From Bacillota bacterium (GTDB lineage Bacteria; Bacillota; DTU030; DUMP01), in NCBI GenBank assembly GCA_030154105.1, contig JASKKP010000002.1, forward strand, positions 62,001 to 126,000: a stretch of DNA of 64,000 nucleotides, given 5' to 3'. The number at the start of each line of letters is the position of its first letter. The stretch's first letter is position 1. The notes under the pieces were generated by a model. It had not been told where the DNA came from. It searched no databases and was given only the letters and a program-made list of their open reading frames with translations. The translations under genes and the position numbers were made by a program. Below, piece by piece: positions 42,870-52,071 of this stretch.

Positions 42870-44144
42870 CTAGCGGCGGAGAAAGAAGGACACAAGCCGT
42901 GCGCGGCGCAGCGTGGTCAGGAGGCCGTTCAAGAGGCCGAGCAGGAAAAGAAGGAGGAGCGGGTAAAGCCCAAGCTGTACGATTCGCCAGTGCCAGAAGG
43001 CGCCGGGGTCTATCTCTACACCAGGAGCAAAGACGGGAAGAACTAAGGGGGCGCTCGAGTGCATCACGTGCGGCATGAGAAGGTAGGCGACGATTCCGGC
43101 GAAAACGGCGTGGAGCGCGCGGGCCAGGATGTAGGGCGTAAGGCGCAGGTCGGTGTCGTTTACCATGGCGGCCACCTGGAAATGGACGGAAAGACCGCTC
43201 CAGGCTATGATGGCGGCGGCAACTACGGTGCGCTGCACCAAGGGAAGGGCCCTACCGCCGGCGTCGGTGGCCTTGGCGGCGAGATCGCTGCCGATGGTGA
43301 TCTCGAAGAGGCCGCTGACCAGTGCGGGCGCCAGGTGGGGGTCCAGCCCGAAAAGGCGGAGGGTGTGCCCAAAAGCTCCGGCTAAGAGGGCGGTGAATCC
43401 TACCGTAATGGCGATTCGAATAACCACGGAAAAGAGCATAATAAAACCACCGATGACCAGCAGGGTGTTTACCGATTGACGAATGGCGTCGCCGAGAAGC
43501 CGGCCGAACGGGCGGCCGTCCTCAACCCGTGCCCGGTAGAGGGCCTTAAGGGCGCGGATAAAGACGTTGCCCCGCCCGATATCCTGCGTTATTCGCTCGC
43601 GATCGCCGGCGGCATAAAAGCGCAGGACTAAGCCGACCAAGAGAGCGCTGATGTAGTGGGAAAGGGAGATGACTACCCCCAGCTGCACAATGCCGAACAT
43701 GCCCACGGCCACGGCGCCGATCATAAAAAGCGGGTCTGCAGTGTTGCAGAAGGAGTACAATCGCTCCGCTTCGACGCGCGTACATAACTTTTGTTTGCGC
43801 AGTTTGGCGGTGAGGATGGCGCCGATGGGGTACCCGGAGGCCAGACCCATGGCCATGACAAAAGATCCGACTCCCGGCACGTTAAAGAGGGGGCGCATAA
43901 AAGGTTCTAAAAGCACGCCCATGGCGTGAACTACGCCCAGCCCCATGAGTATTTCTGAGAAAATGAAAAAGGGCAAAAGGGCCGGAAAAACGATTTCAAA
44001 CCAAACGCCCAGCCCGTGGACCGCGGCTTTAAAGGCCACGTCGGGATAACGTACCATAGAGACGGTTAGAATAACGGCGACTCCGGCCATGGTGTACGCC
44101 CAGAGGTACCCTTTGAGGTGAGTGCGCCTGAGGAGATGAGCCAT
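42870..44144 (-). CDS. ylbJ: sporulation integral membrane protein YlbJ
   Basis: A 424-residue polytopic protein of the nucleoside-recognition (Gate) family; in Bacillus YlbJ is made in the mother cell under sigma-E and is needed for spore cortex formation. Visible motifs are FPALLPFFIFSEILMGLGVVHAMGVLLEPFMRPLFNVPG and SGYPIGA, plus eight or so hydrophobic helices. ATG (44142-44144) follows AAGGAGG. A near-consensus sigma-E promoter lies 44 bases upstream, agreeing with the assignment. Confidence 0.93.
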   Translation of the reverse strand: MAHLLRRTHLKGYLWAYTMAGVAVILTVSMVRYPDVAFKAAVHGLGVWFEIVFPALLPFFIFSEILMGLGVVHAMGVLLEPFMRPLFNVPGVGSFVMAMGLASGYPIGAILTAKLRKQKLCTRVEAERLYSFCNTADPLFMIGAVAVGMFGIVQLGVVISLSHYISALLVGLVLRFYAAGDRERITQDIGRGNVFIRALKALYRARVEDGRPFGRLLGDAIRQSVNTLLVIGGFIMLFSVVIRIAITVGFTALLAGAFGHTLRLFGLDPHLAPALVSGLFEITIGSDLAAKATDAGGRALPLVQRTVVAAAIIAWSGLSVHFQVAAMVNDTDLRLTPYILARALHAVFAGIVAYLLMPHVMHSSAPLVLPVFAPGVEIDPGAFWHWRIVQLGLYPLLLLFLLGLLNGLLTTLRRARLVSFFLRR

Positions 44145-44187
44145 GCGCTTGAAGCCTCCTTCTCTGGGCTCGGTAATTTCCTTTGAG

Positions 44188-44216
44188 ATTATATTGGCAG
44201 GGAGGCAGGAATATGC
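44188..44216 (-). promoter_or_regulatory. sigma-E promoter of ylbJ
   Basis: On the minus strand GCATATT (44210-44216), a 14-base spacer and AATATAAT (44188-44195). The -35 fits KMATATT exactly, the -10 fits CATACAAT in 6 of 8. Confidence 0.65.
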
Positions 44217-44250
44217 CAGAGGGCCGGCCGCCGCAGGGAGGGGGAGAAGG

Positions 44251-45048
44251 GTGAATGTGAGAATCGCGCTGGCGCTCGGGGCAGGGGCCGCCCGGGGCTT
44301 GGCCCATATCGGCGTGCTCCAGGTGCTTCAGGAGGCAGGGTTTGAGATGCAGTATCTGGCCGGCACCAGTGTGGGGGCACTGGTGGCGGCTCTTTTCGCT
44401 GCCGGCGTCGACCTGTACGAGTTGGAAAAAGTGGCCAAGGGTCTGCGACTAAAACACCTGGTGGACTTCGTTCTGCCCGGGCCGGGCCTCATCGGTGGCG
44501 AAAAACTGCGCGGCTTTCTAAACCTGTTCCTGCGGGGAAAGACCTTTGCCGATCTTTGTATTCCTCTAGCGGTAGTGGCTACCGACCTGCAAACGGGGGA
44601 AGAGGTAGTCTTGCGCGAAGGCCGGGTGGTAGAGGCGGTCCTGGCCAGCTGCGCCATACCCGGCGTGTTTGTCCCCGTTCGTTACCGCGGCCGGTTACTG
44701 GTCGACGGCGGCTTAGTAGACCGGGTTCCGGTACAGGTGGCCCAAGAGATGGGTGCGGAGCTGGTGGTAGCCGTGGACGTAGGACCGAGCCTCAAGGCCA
44801 GCCGCCTCCGCAGCCTCCCCGAGATTACCATGCAGGCCATCGACATCATGCAGGAAGAGGTTATGCGGCTCAAAGCCCGGACGGCAGACGTTTTTATTCG
44901 CCCGCCGGTGGGTGAATTCAGTGCCCTAAGGCTGGACCGGGGCGCAGAGCTTATACGCCTGGGGCGCGCGGCAGCTGAAAGGGCCGTGCCGGAGATCAGG
45001 ACGGCCTGGGAAAAAAAGACGGCTGTATGTCTTAACGCACCCGAGTAA
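44251..45048 (+). CDS. patatin-like phospholipase (RssA/YlbK family)
   Basis: Predicted lipid acyl hydrolase with a Ser-Asp dyad. The 265-residue protein has the oxyanion motif GAGAARG, the nucleophile elbow GTSVG and the catalytic Asp in VDGGLVD. No signal peptide, so it is probably cytosolic or peripheral. GTG at 44251 follows GGGGGAGAAGG. It neighbours ylbJ and coaD as in Bacillus (ylbK). Confidence 0.9.
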   Translation: MNVRIALALGAGAARGLAHIGVLQVLQEAGFEMQYLAGTSVGALVAALFAAGVDLYELEKVAKGLRLKHLVDFVLPGPGLIGGEKLRGFLNLFLRGKTFADLCIPLAVVATDLQTGEEVVLREGRVVEAVLASCAIPGVFVPVRYRGRLLVDGGLVDRVPVQVAQEMGAELVVAVDVGPSLKASRLRSLPEITMQAIDIMQEEVMRLKARTADVFIRPPVGEFSALRLDRGAELIRLGRAAAERAVPEIRTAWEKKTAVCLNAPE

Positions 45049-45254
45049 ACCTGGCCGACTGTCGGCCGGGCAGCAGGAAATCACCGGGCAATGTCGAAGA
45101 GGAACAAGGCGTAGGCAACATATTTCTCTGCGGGCCGCGGCTGACGGTGCAGCAAAATGAAAGCTCGCGGGTTTAGTAACGAGCCTCCCCTGTTCGACCC
45201 TTCACGCGAAGGGAAAATTAGGCGGAAAGGAGTGGATTCTGGCCAGGGAGGTCG

Positions 45255-45273
45255 CCTGCGGGAGGACCGCAGG
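45255..45273 (+). other. hairpin carrying the pta ribosome-binding site in its loop
   Basis: CCTGCGG (45255-45261) and CCGCAGG (45267-45273) pair around the loop GAGGA, the only Shine-Dalgarno-like sequence near the pta start at 45278. Further upstream (45130-45220) are other short inverted repeats such as GCTCG/CGAGC and CCCTTC/GAAGGG. Confidence 0.5.
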
Positions 45274-45277
45274 TAGG

Positions 45278-46285
45278 ATGCCAGAGGATGCTATGGACGT
45301 GATGAACCATATCTACGAGCAGGCTCGTCGGTTGGGCAAAGCCATCGCGCTACCGGAGGGGGCGGAAGAGAGGACCGTCCGCGCCGCGCTCATTGCTAAA
45401 GAAAAGGGCCTGGCGCGCCCCATTTTGCTCGGCAAGGAAGAGGAGGTCCGCGCGGCCCTTAAGGAGGCCGGTGGCCAAAGCGCGGAAATGGACATTATCG
45501 ACCCGGCGAAGTCGCCGGAGGCGGAACGGTACGCTGCAGCCCTGTACGAACTTCGGAAAGAAAAGGGGCTCAGCCTCGATGATGCCCGGAGGCTGGTTGC
45601 CGACCCGATGTATTACGCGGCGATGATGGTTAAGGAGGGAGATGCCGACGGGTACGTTTCCGGCGCGGTGAATACTACGGCCAATACCTTCCGCCCGGCC
45701 CTCCAGATCATCAAGACTGCGCCGGGTATTCCGCTCGTCTCCAGCGCCTTTATCATGGTGGTGCCGGATTGTTCCTTTGGGGAGGAAGGGGTGTTCGTCT
45801 TTGCCGACTGCGCCCTAAACCCCAATCCCAACCCGGAGGAACTGGCCGCCATTGCCATAGCTTCGGCCCAAACGGCCAGGTCGCTTGTAGGCATGGAACC
45901 GCGGGTAGCCCTTCTTTCCTTCTCGACCAAAGGGAGCGCCGAGCACGAGCTGGTGGACAAGGTGGTCAAGGCGACGGCCATTGCCCGCCAGAAAGCGCCG
46001 GATCTCCTTCTCGACGGAGAGCTGCAGCTTGATGCGGCCATCATCCCGGAAATCGGCCGGCGCAAAGCCCCAGACAGCCCGGTGGCCGGGCGGGCCAACG
46101 TCCTCATCTTCCCCGACCTGCAGGCCGGGAACATAGGTTACAAGCTCGTGCAGCGCTTGGCCAAGGCCGAAGCCATCGGGCCGGTTTCGCAGGGAATGGC
46201 TAAACCGGTTAACGACCTCTCGCGCGGGGCGAGCGTAGAGGACATCGTCAACGTGATCGCAATTACCGCTGTGCAGGGGGCGTAG
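45278..46285 (+). CDS. pta: phosphate acetyltransferase
   Basis: Converts acetyl-CoA and phosphate to acetyl phosphate. The 335-residue protein is the short Pta form (PTA_PTB family) with [37 protein letters not shown] and [19 protein letters not shown] at 45278 follows a weak site; ATG at 45293 is an alternative. With ackA immediately downstream it forms the acetate and ATP-producing branch typical of acetogens and fermenters. Confidence 0.95.
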   Translation: MPEDAMDVMNHIYEQARRLGKAIALPEGAEERTVRAALIAKEKGLARPILLGKEEEVRAALKEAGGQSAEMDIIDPAKSPEAERYAAALYELRKEKGLSLDDARRLVADPMYYAAMMVKEGDADGYVSGAVNTTANTFRPALQIIKTAPGIPLVSSAFIMVVPDCSFGEEGVFVFADCALNPNPNPEELAAIAIASAQTARSLVGMEPRVALLSFSTKGSAEHELVDKVVKATAIARQKAPDLLLDGELQLDAAIIPEIGRRKAPDSPVAGRANVLIFPDLQAGNIGYKLVQRLAKAEAIGPVSQGMAKPVNDLSRGASVEDIVNVIAITAVQGA

Positions 46286-46328
46286 GCCGGATGCGCGGCG
46301 CCCTCAAAGAAAAGGAGCTGGTGGCAAA

Positions 46329-47519
46329 GTGAAGATTCTGGTTATAAATTGCGGCAGTTCGTCCCTAAAGTATCAACTCATCGATATGGAGGGTGAAGAG
46401 GTCCTGGCCAAGGGCCTGGTAGAACGCATTGGCCTTGAAGGCTCCCTCCTCACCCATCGAACCAACGGGACGAAGACGGAGATCAAAAAGGAGATCCCTA
46501 ACCACAAAGTGGCCATTCAGCTGGTTATCGATGCTTTGCTCCACCCGGAGCATGGGGCGCTCAAAAACCTGGGCGAAATCGCGGCTGTCGGCCACCGTGT
46601 CGTTCACGGCGGAGAGAAGTTTGCCCGCTCTGTGGTGATCGATGAAGAGGTTATGGCGGCGCTGCGAGAATGCTCTGACCTGGCGCCCCTACACAACCCG
46701 GCCAACATCATCGGCATCGAGGCCTGCCAGGCCTTACTGCCCGGTGTGCCCCAGGTGGCGGTCTTCGACACGGCCTTTCACCAGACTATGCCCAAAGAGG
46801 CCTACATTTACGGCCTGCCGTATGAGTTCTATGAGAAATACGGTATCCGGCGGTACGGCTTCCACGGTACTTCCCACAAGTACGTAGCCCGGCGGGCGGC
46901 CCGTCTCCTGGGCCGGCCCCTTACCGAGCTCAAGCTCGTCACCTGTCACCTGGGCAACGGTTCCAGTATTACTGCCGTCAAGGGCGGCGTCTCGGTGGAT
47001 ACTTCGCTGGGCTTCGGAACCATTTCCGGGACGATCATGGGGACGCGCTGCGGCGATATTGACCCGGCCGTGATACCCTTCCTGATGGAGAAGGAAAACC
47101 TCACCCCGGGTGAAATGAACGACATCTTATACAAGAAGAGCGGGCTGCTCGGCCTTTCCGGTGTGTCCAGCGATGCGCGCGACATCGAGGCAGCGGCCGC
47201 CGCAGGCAATGAGCGCGCCCAGCTGGCGCTCAACGTCCTGGCCTACCTTACCCGCAAGTACATCGGCGCCTACGCGGCGGCTATGGGCGGGCTGGATGCG
47301 ATTGTCTTTACGGCTGGTATCGGTGAAAACAGCGACCTGATCCGGCGCATGATCTGCACCGGCCTAGAATTCCTCGGGGCAGAGCTCGACGAGGAGAAAA
47401 ACCGGGTGCGGGGGCAAGAGGCGGACGTGGCAACTTCTGCCTCCAAAGTGCGCATCCTGGTTATTCCGACCAACGAAGAGCTCATGATCGCCCAGGAGAC
47501 GGCCGAGCTCTTGGGCTAA
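46329..47519 (+). CDS. ackA: acetate kinase
   Basis: Makes ATP and acetate from acetyl phosphate. The 396-residue protein begins [19 protein letters not shown] and has [37 protein letters not shown] and [12 protein letters not shown] at 46329 lies a few bases after AAAGGAGCTGGTGGCAAA. It is 43 bases after pta. Confidence 0.98.
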   Translation: MKILVINCGSSSLKYQLIDMEGEEVLAKGLVERIGLEGSLLTHRTNGTKTEIKKEIPNHKVAIQLVIDALLHPEHGALKNLGEIAAVGHRVVHGGEKFARSVVIDEEVMAALRECSDLAPLHNPANIIGIEACQALLPGVPQVAVFDTAFHQTMPKEAYIYGLPYEFYEKYGIRRYGFHGTSHKYVARRAARLLGRPLTELKLVTCHLGNGSSITAVKGGVSVDTSLGFGTISGTIMGTRCGDIDPAVIPFLMEKENLTPGEMNDILYKKSGLLGLSGVSSDARDIEAAAAAGNERAQLALNVLAYLTRKYIGAYAAAMGGLDAIVFTAGIGENSDLIRRMICTGLEFLGAELDEEKNRVRGQEADVATSASKVRILVIPTNEELMIAQETAELLG

Positions 47520-47530
47520 AGATGTGTGCA

Positions 47531-47559
47531 TTGACAGGCACCACCCGGAAAAGTATAAT
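47531..47559 (+). promoter_or_regulatory. consensus sigma-A promoter of yceD-rpmF
   Basis: TTGACA (47531-47536), exactly 17 bases, TATAAT (47554-47559): a perfect match to both hexamers. Transcription should start near 47566, so the yceD start must lie downstream. Confidence 0.88.
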
Positions 47560-47583
47560 ACAAACGTTGAGCAGGTGAGGCGC

Positions 47584-48105
47584 GTGGAGGTTGATGTCGG
47601 CTCCATCAGGTATTCTGTCGGCGCCAGCCTCAAGGTGGAGCTTAAAGAGCGCTGGGGTGCTATTACTTGGGGCGGCGAAGAGGTCGAGCTGCTTGACCCG
47701 GTGACGGTTAAACTCACGCTGACCAATACGGGAGAGCTTCTCTTGGCCAACGGCCGGCTTGAGACCAGCTTGCTCCTTACGTGCAGCCGTTGCCTAGAAC
47801 GCTTTCCCTATGCGTTGGACGCGCCGTTTGTCATCGGTTACAGGGAAGTGAAAAAGAAAAAGGTTGAAGAGCCGGAGGACGAGGATCTGGAGGTTAGAGG
47901 GTTCACCGGCGACCGGATCGACATTACCGAAGACGTTCGCGATACTCTTTATCTGGCACTTCCCATGAAGCCTCTCTGCCGCCAGGATTGCCTGGGCCTG
48001 TGCCCACGCTGTGGGAAAAACCTCAACGAGGGGCCCTGCACCTGCGAGAAAGAAGAACCGGATCCGCGCCTGGCCGTTCTCCGCGACTTATTCAAGCAAG
48101 AATAG
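47584..48105 (+). CDS. yceD: YceD/DUF177 family protein
   Basis: A 173-residue protein linked in other species to 23S rRNA or large-subunit assembly; function not settled. Two Cys pairs are visible: CSRCLERF in the middle and the C-terminal CRQDCLGLCPRCGKNLNEGPCTC, likely a zinc knuckle. GTG at 47584 is favoured because the predicted transcript begins near 47566 and AGGTGAGG precedes it. It is coupled to rpmF as in nearly all bacteria. Confidence 0.92.
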   Translation: MEVDVGSIRYSVGASLKVELKERWGAITWGGEEVELLDPVTVKLTLTNTGELLLANGRLETSLLLTCSRCLERFPYALDAPFVIGYREVKKKKVEEPEDEDLEVRGFTGDRIDITEDVRDTLYLALPMKPLCRQDCLGLCPRCGKNLNEGPCTCEKEEPDPRLAVLRDLFKQE

Positions 48106-48126
48106 CATGAGACAGGGGGTGCCAGC

Positions 48127-48312
48127 ATGGCTGTACCAAAGAAGAAGATGTCCCGCGCCCGTACCCACCGGCGGCGCGCGCAATGGAAACTCACGGTGCC
48201 CGGGCTCATCCGTTGCCCGCAGTGTCACGAGCTGACCCTGCCGCATCGCGTTTGCCCGGCCTGCGGTTACTATGGGGCTAAGCAAGTGGTGAAGGTGGAA
48301 AACGCGGAGTAG
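48127..48312 (+). CDS. rpmF: 50S ribosomal protein L32
   Basis: A 61-residue protein with MAVPKKKMSRARTHRRRAQW and a zinc ribbon CPQC...CPAC. ATG at 48127 follows AGGGGGTGCC. A strong terminator lies downstream. Confidence 0.98.
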   Translation: MAVPKKKMSRARTHRRRAQWKLTVPGLIRCPQCHELTLPHRVCPACGYYGAKQVVKVENAE

Positions 48313-48327
48313 AAAAGATATAGTCCG

Positions 48328-48366
48328 GCAGCTCTAGAAGAAGCTAGAGCTGCTTCTTTTTTCTTT
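48328..48366 (+). terminator. terminator after rpmF
   Basis: GCAGCTCTAG (48328-48337) and CTAGAGCTGC (48344-48353) form a perfect 10-bp stem with loop AAGAAG, then a T-rich tract. Confidence 0.92.
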
Positions 48367-48383
48367 TTCCACCAGCTTTTCCC

Positions 48384-48412
48384 TTGCATAAGGGCCGTAC
48401 GGCGTTTATACT
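48384..48412 (+). promoter_or_regulatory. sigma-A promoter of the fapR operon
   Basis: TTGCAT (48384-48389), 17-base spacer, TATACT (48407-48412); start near 48419, about 42 bases before fapR. Confidence 0.75.
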
Positions 48413-48435
48413 TTATTACAAGCTACCATTATGAC

Positions 48436-48460
48436 CAGGTAATAAAGGTAGGTGCTAATA
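48436..48460 (+). promoter_or_regulatory. candidate FapR operator
   Basis: The reverse complement holds TTAGCACCTA, one mismatch from the FapR half-operator TTAGTACCTA, followed by a related TTATTACCTGG. It lies between the transcription start and fapR, where Bacillus FapR binds to control its own operon. The second half is degenerate. Confidence 0.42.
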
Positions 48461-49039
48461 ATGGGCGCGCGCAGGTGGCCGAAGAAGGAGCGGCTGGCGG
48501 CCTTAAGGCGTGCGGTGGAAGAGAATCCCTTTCTCACCGATGAAGAGCTTGCTCGGCGCTTCGGAGTAAGCAGCCAGACCATCCGCCTCGACCGCCTGGA
48601 ACTTTCTATTCCCGAGGTGCGGGCGCGCACCCGGCGCGTAGCCGAGGGAGCCTACCGCCAGCTGAGGGCGCTGCACGGGCGAGAGATCGTCGGCGAACTC
48701 TATGAGCTCGAGCGGGGTGTTAGCGCCCTTTCCGTTCTGACCACCACTCCGGACATGGTTTTCGAGAAATCAGGTGTGGTGCGCGGGCACTACATTTTTG
48801 CCCAGGCTGAATCTCTGGCGCTGGCGGTGATCGACGCCGAGGTGGCCCTTACCGGGGTGGCCAACATTAAGTACAAGCTCCCCGTAGGCGTGGGGGAGAA
48901 GTTGGTGGCGCGGGCTGAGGTAACCAGGCGCCGGCAGAATAAATACTTCGTAGCCGTGCGCACGCAGGCGAAGGGGCGCGAAGTGTTTCGGGCGAAATTC
49001 ATCATGGTGTCGCTGGCGGAAGGGGGCAGCGCAGAGTGA
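48461..49039 (+). CDS. fapR: fatty acid biosynthesis transcriptional repressor FapR
   Basis: Repressor of lipid genes, released by malonyl-CoA. The 192-residue protein has an N-terminal helix-turn-helix (about 12-45, [31 protein letters not shown]) and a C-terminal hot-dog domain. ATG at 48461 follows AAGGTAGG; GTG at 48452 is possible. The stop overlaps plsX. It heads the fab operon and probably controls it through malonyl-CoA levels. Confidence 0.95.
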   Translation: MGARRWPKKERLAALRRAVEENPFLTDEELARRFGVSSQTIRLDRLELSIPEVRARTRRVAEGAYRQLRALHGREIVGELYELERGVSALSVLTTTPDMVFEKSGVVRGHYIFAQAESLALAVIDAEVALTGVANIKYKLPVGVGEKLVARAEVTRRRQNKYFVAVRTQAKGREVFRAKFIMVSLAEGGSAE

Positions 49040-50049
49040 AGATCGCAGTGGATGCCATGGGCGGCGACTATGCCCCCCTGGAGGTGATAAAGGGCGCGGT
49101 AGCGGCGGCCAGGGCGGGCGAGGCGGAGATCATCCTCGTCGGCGACCCGGCGGAAATCGAGCAGGTAGGGCGTGAAGCCGGGCTTCCGTGTCCGGGAATT
49201 GAAGTGGTGCCGGCCAGCCAAAAGGTGGAGATGGGGGAGCACCCGGCCGCGGCGCTCCGCCAGAAAAAAGACAGCTCCCTGGCCGTAGGGGCGCGCCTCG
49301 TCAAGGAGGGCCGGGCCGGGGCTTTGGTCTCGGCCGGCAACACGGGGGCAACCATGGCCTTTTCCCTGTTTACTTTGGGCCGCCTGCCGGGAATCGAGCG
49401 GCCGGCCATCGCCGCACCGCTGCCGACCGTGCGAGGCTTTGCCGTCTTAATCGATGCCGGGGCCAACGCGGAAGTGAAGCCGCGCTACCTACTCCAGTTT
49501 GCGCAGATGGGAAGTATTTACGTGGAGGCTACCTTTGGGCGGGCCCGGCCGCGGGTGGGACTTCTAAATGTAGGGGCGGAAGAAGAAAAGGGTACGCCCG
49601 AGCTCCAGGAGGCGTACCGGCTGCTTGCCGCTTCCGGGCTCAATTTTGTCGGTAACGTCGAAGGAAGGGACGTTCCGCTAGGAGCGGCCGACGTTATTGT
49701 CTGCGACGGCTTTACCGGGAATGTTCTCCTCAAGTTCGCCGAGGGTTTGGCGGAGGGGCTCTTTACCCTTCTCAAGGGGGAACTTGTGGCCAGCGTCGGC
49801 GGTCGGCTCGGCGCCTACCTGGCCGGGCCGGCATTTAGGCGGCTGCGGAAGAAAATGGACTATGCGGAGTACGGAGGGGCGCCCCTTCTTGGCCTGAAGG
49901 GCCTTACCATCATCAGCCACGGCTCTTCAGATGCGCGGGCGATAAGAAACGCCATCCGCGTGGCGCGGGAATCTTTAAAGCAGGATGTAATCGGCAAGAT
50001 TGCTCAGGTCGCCGCTCAGGCACAGGACGTTCAAGGAAGCGAGGAGTGA
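49036..50049 (+). CDS. plsX: phosphate acyltransferase PlsX
   Basis: Makes acyl phosphate from acyl-ACP, the first committed step towards phosphatidic acid. The 337-residue protein begins [32 protein letters not shown] and [15 protein letters not shown] are conserved. GTG start overlaps fapR. Confidence 0.97.
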   Translation: MKIAVDAMGGDYAPLEVIKGAVAAARAGEAEIILVGDPAEIEQVGREAGLPCPGIEVVPASQKVEMGEHPAAALRQKKDSSLAVGARLVKEGRAGALVSAGNTGATMAFSLFTLGRLPGIERPAIAAPLPTVRGFAVLIDAGANAEVKPRYLLQFAQMGSIYVEATFGRARPRVGLLNVGAEEEKGTPELQEAYRLLAASGLNFVGNVEGRDVPLGAADVIVCDGFTGNVLLKFAEGLAEGLFTLLKGELVASVGGRLGAYLAGPAFRRLRKKMDYAEYGGAPLLGLKGLTIISHGSSDARAIRNAIRVARESLKQDVIGKIAQVAAQAQDVQGSEE

Positions 50050-50051
50050 GG

Positions 50052-51041
50052 ATGCAGGGTCTGCGCGGGGTGAAAATCGAAGGTTGGGGGAAGGCGCTCC
50101 CCGAGCGCGTGCTCACCAATCATGATCTCGAGCAAATGGTGGATACATCAGATGAATGGATCGTAAGCCGCACCGGAATCAGGGAACGGCGCGTGGCCGG
50201 GCCGGAGACGGCCGCTTCAGATCTGGCCCTTGTCGCGGCGAGGGAAGCCCTGGCCAAAGCCGGGCTTGATCCGGAGAGGGTAGATCTCATCATTGTGGCC
50301 ACGGTTACCCCGGACATGGCTTTTCCGGCGACGGCCTGCCTGGTGCAGAGCGCGCTGGCGGCGAACCGGGCGGCGGCTTTTGATCTGGAGGCAGGTTGTT
50401 CCGGTTTTCTCTACGCCCTGGCCATCGGTCGTGAATTTGTGGCCAGCGGCACCTACGATCACGTGCTTGTAATCGGCGTGGACATTCTGTCCCGCATTAC
50501 CAACTGGCAGGACAGGAATACGTGCGTTCTCTTCGGCGACGGTGCCGGAGCGGTGGTGCTGGGTCCGGCCGTTCGGGGCCAAGGAATCCTCTCCACCTAC
50601 TTGGGTTCGGACGGCAGCGGCGGCGAGCTCCTCTGCCTGCCGGCGGGGGGATCGCGGCGTCCTCTCGCTCCCGAACATATGGAGCAGGGACTGCAGTACA
50701 TCCACATGAACGGCCCCGAGGTTTTTAAGTTTGCCGTCCGGGTAATGGGAGAGGCAGCGGTAAAAGCTCTGGAGCTGGCCGGGCTGGGCCTGGACGACGT
50801 CACTTATCTGGTCCCCCACCAGGCCAACCTGCGCATCATCGACGCCGCGGCCAGGCGCCTGAAGCTTACGAGCGAGCGGGTTCTCGTAAACCTGGACCGC
50901 TACGGCAACATGTCTTCGGCTTCCATTCCCGTAGCGCTGGCCGAGGCGGCCGATGCGGGCCGTTTCCGGCCGGGGGACATCCTGGTGCTGGTCGGTTTCG
51001 GCGCCGGCCTGACGTGGGGTGCCAGCGTAGTGCGCTGGTAG
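50052..51041 (+). CDS. fabH: beta-ketoacyl-ACP synthase III
   Basis: Condenses acetyl-CoA (or branched acyl-CoA) with malonyl-ACP to initiate fatty-acid synthesis. The 329-residue protein has the catalytic triad: C116 in EAGCSGF, His in VPHQANLRI and Asn in NLDRYGNMSSASIP. ATG at 50052 lies after GAGGAG. Confidence 0.97.
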   Translation: MQGLRGVKIEGWGKALPERVLTNHDLEQMVDTSDEWIVSRTGIRERRVAGPETAASDLALVAAREALAKAGLDPERVDLIIVATVTPDMAFPATACLVQSALAANRAAAFDLEAGCSGFLYALAIGREFVASGTYDHVLVIGVDILSRITNWQDRNTCVLFGDGAGAVVLGPAVRGQGILSTYLGSDGSGGELLCLPAGGSRRPLAPEHMEQGLQYIHMNGPEVFKFAVRVMGEAAVKALELAGLGLDDVTYLVPHQANLRIIDAAARRLKLTSERVLVNLDRYGNMSSASIPVALAEAADAGRFRPGDILVLVGFGAGLTWGASVVRW

Positions 51042-51094
51042 GAGTCGGAGCCGAATGGAAAAACGGCAGGTAGCCTCGAAAAGGAGTGAAGGGC

Positions 51095-52069
51095 ATGCGG
51101 ACACCTCTCTGCGACCTCTTGGGTATTGAATACCCGATTATCCAAGGCGGCATGGCGTGGGTGGCCACGGCCGAGCTGGCTGCGGCCGTCTCCAATGCCG
51201 GGGGCCTCGGCATAATTGGCGCCGGCAACATGACTGGCGAACTTCTCCGGGCGGAAATCCAAAAGTGCAAGGCCTTAACCTCGCGCCCTTTCGGCGTGAA
51301 CGTCTATTACCTCTCTCCGTTTGTAGAAGAGGTTATGGAGACGGTCATTGCGGAACGCGTACCGGTGGTAACCACCGGCGCCGGGAACCCGGGCAAGCAC
51401 ATCGAACGCCTGCATGCCAACGGGACCAAGGTAATACCCGTGGTGGCCTCCGTAGCGCTGGCTAAACGCCTGGAACGCGTGGGTGCCGACGCGCTTATTG
51501 CGGAGGGTATGGAGTGCGGCGGGCACATCGGGGAAATCACGACCATGGCTCTGGTACCGCAGATCGTTACGGCGGTGGACATACCGGTAATTGCCGCCGG
51601 CGGCATTGCCGACGGGCGAGGTTTGGCCGCTGCCTTGGCGCTGGGCGCGCAGGGAGTGCAGATGGGTACCCGCTTCGTCTTGAGCGAAGAGTGCACCGTA
51701 CACCCGCGGTACAAGGAAGCCCTTCTTAAGGCCCGCGACCGCTCCACTGTAGTTACCGGAGCGAGCACCGGACACCCGGTACGGGTTTTGGAGAACAAGT
51801 TGGCGCGCGAGTTCCTTCAGCGCGAGCGGGAGGGGGCCAGCAAAGAAGAATTGGAGAAACTCGGCACCGGCCGGCTGCGTGCCGCCGTACGCGACGGCGA
51901 TGTGGAATACGGTTCGGTCATGGCCGGACAGATCGCCGGCTTTATCCAAGACGTCTTACCGGTACGGGAAATCATCATTCGGACGGTGCGCGAAGCGGAT
52001 GACATTCTGGCCGCCCTCGGGCGAAAGGCTGCTCAGAGCCGACGAGACGTAGGTATCCTGGAGGTGTAA
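51095..52069 (+). CDS. fabK: enoyl-ACP reductase FabK (FMN-dependent)
   Basis: Flavin enoyl reductase completing each elongation cycle; insensitive to triclosan in the family. The 324-residue TIM-barrel protein (nitronate monooxygenase-like) has IIQGGMAWVA, GVNVYYLSP, GMECGGHIGE and IPVIAAGGIADGRG. ATG at 51095 follows AAAGGAGTGAAGGGC. Its place between fabH and fabD identifies it as the enoyl reductase; no fabI is seen. Confidence 0.94.
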   Translation: MRTPLCDLLGIEYPIIQGGMAWVATAELAAAVSNAGGLGIIGAGNMTGELLRAEIQKCKALTSRPFGVNVYYLSPFVEEVMETVIAERVPVVTTGAGNPGKHIERLHANGTKVIPVVASVALAKRLERVGADALIAEGMECGGHIGEITTMALVPQIVTAVDIPVIAAGGIADGRGLAAALALGAQGVQMGTRFVLSEECTVHPRYKEALLKARDRSTVVTGASTGHPVRVLENKLAREFLQREREGASKEELEKLGTGRLRAAVRDGDVEYGSVMAGQIAGFIQDVLPVREIIIRTVREADDILAALGRKAAQSRRDVGILEV

Positions 52070-52071
52070 TC

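Noticed and set aside
45053..45067. Perfect palindrome GGCCGACTGTCGGCC after the patatin gene, as a terminator
   Set aside because: The loop is too short and there is no T run; could be a protein site or chance in GC-rich DNA.
45157..45276. 39-codon open frame before pta, possible leader peptide
   Set aside because: No ribosome-binding site and it spans inverted repeats; kept only as part of the structured-leader observation.
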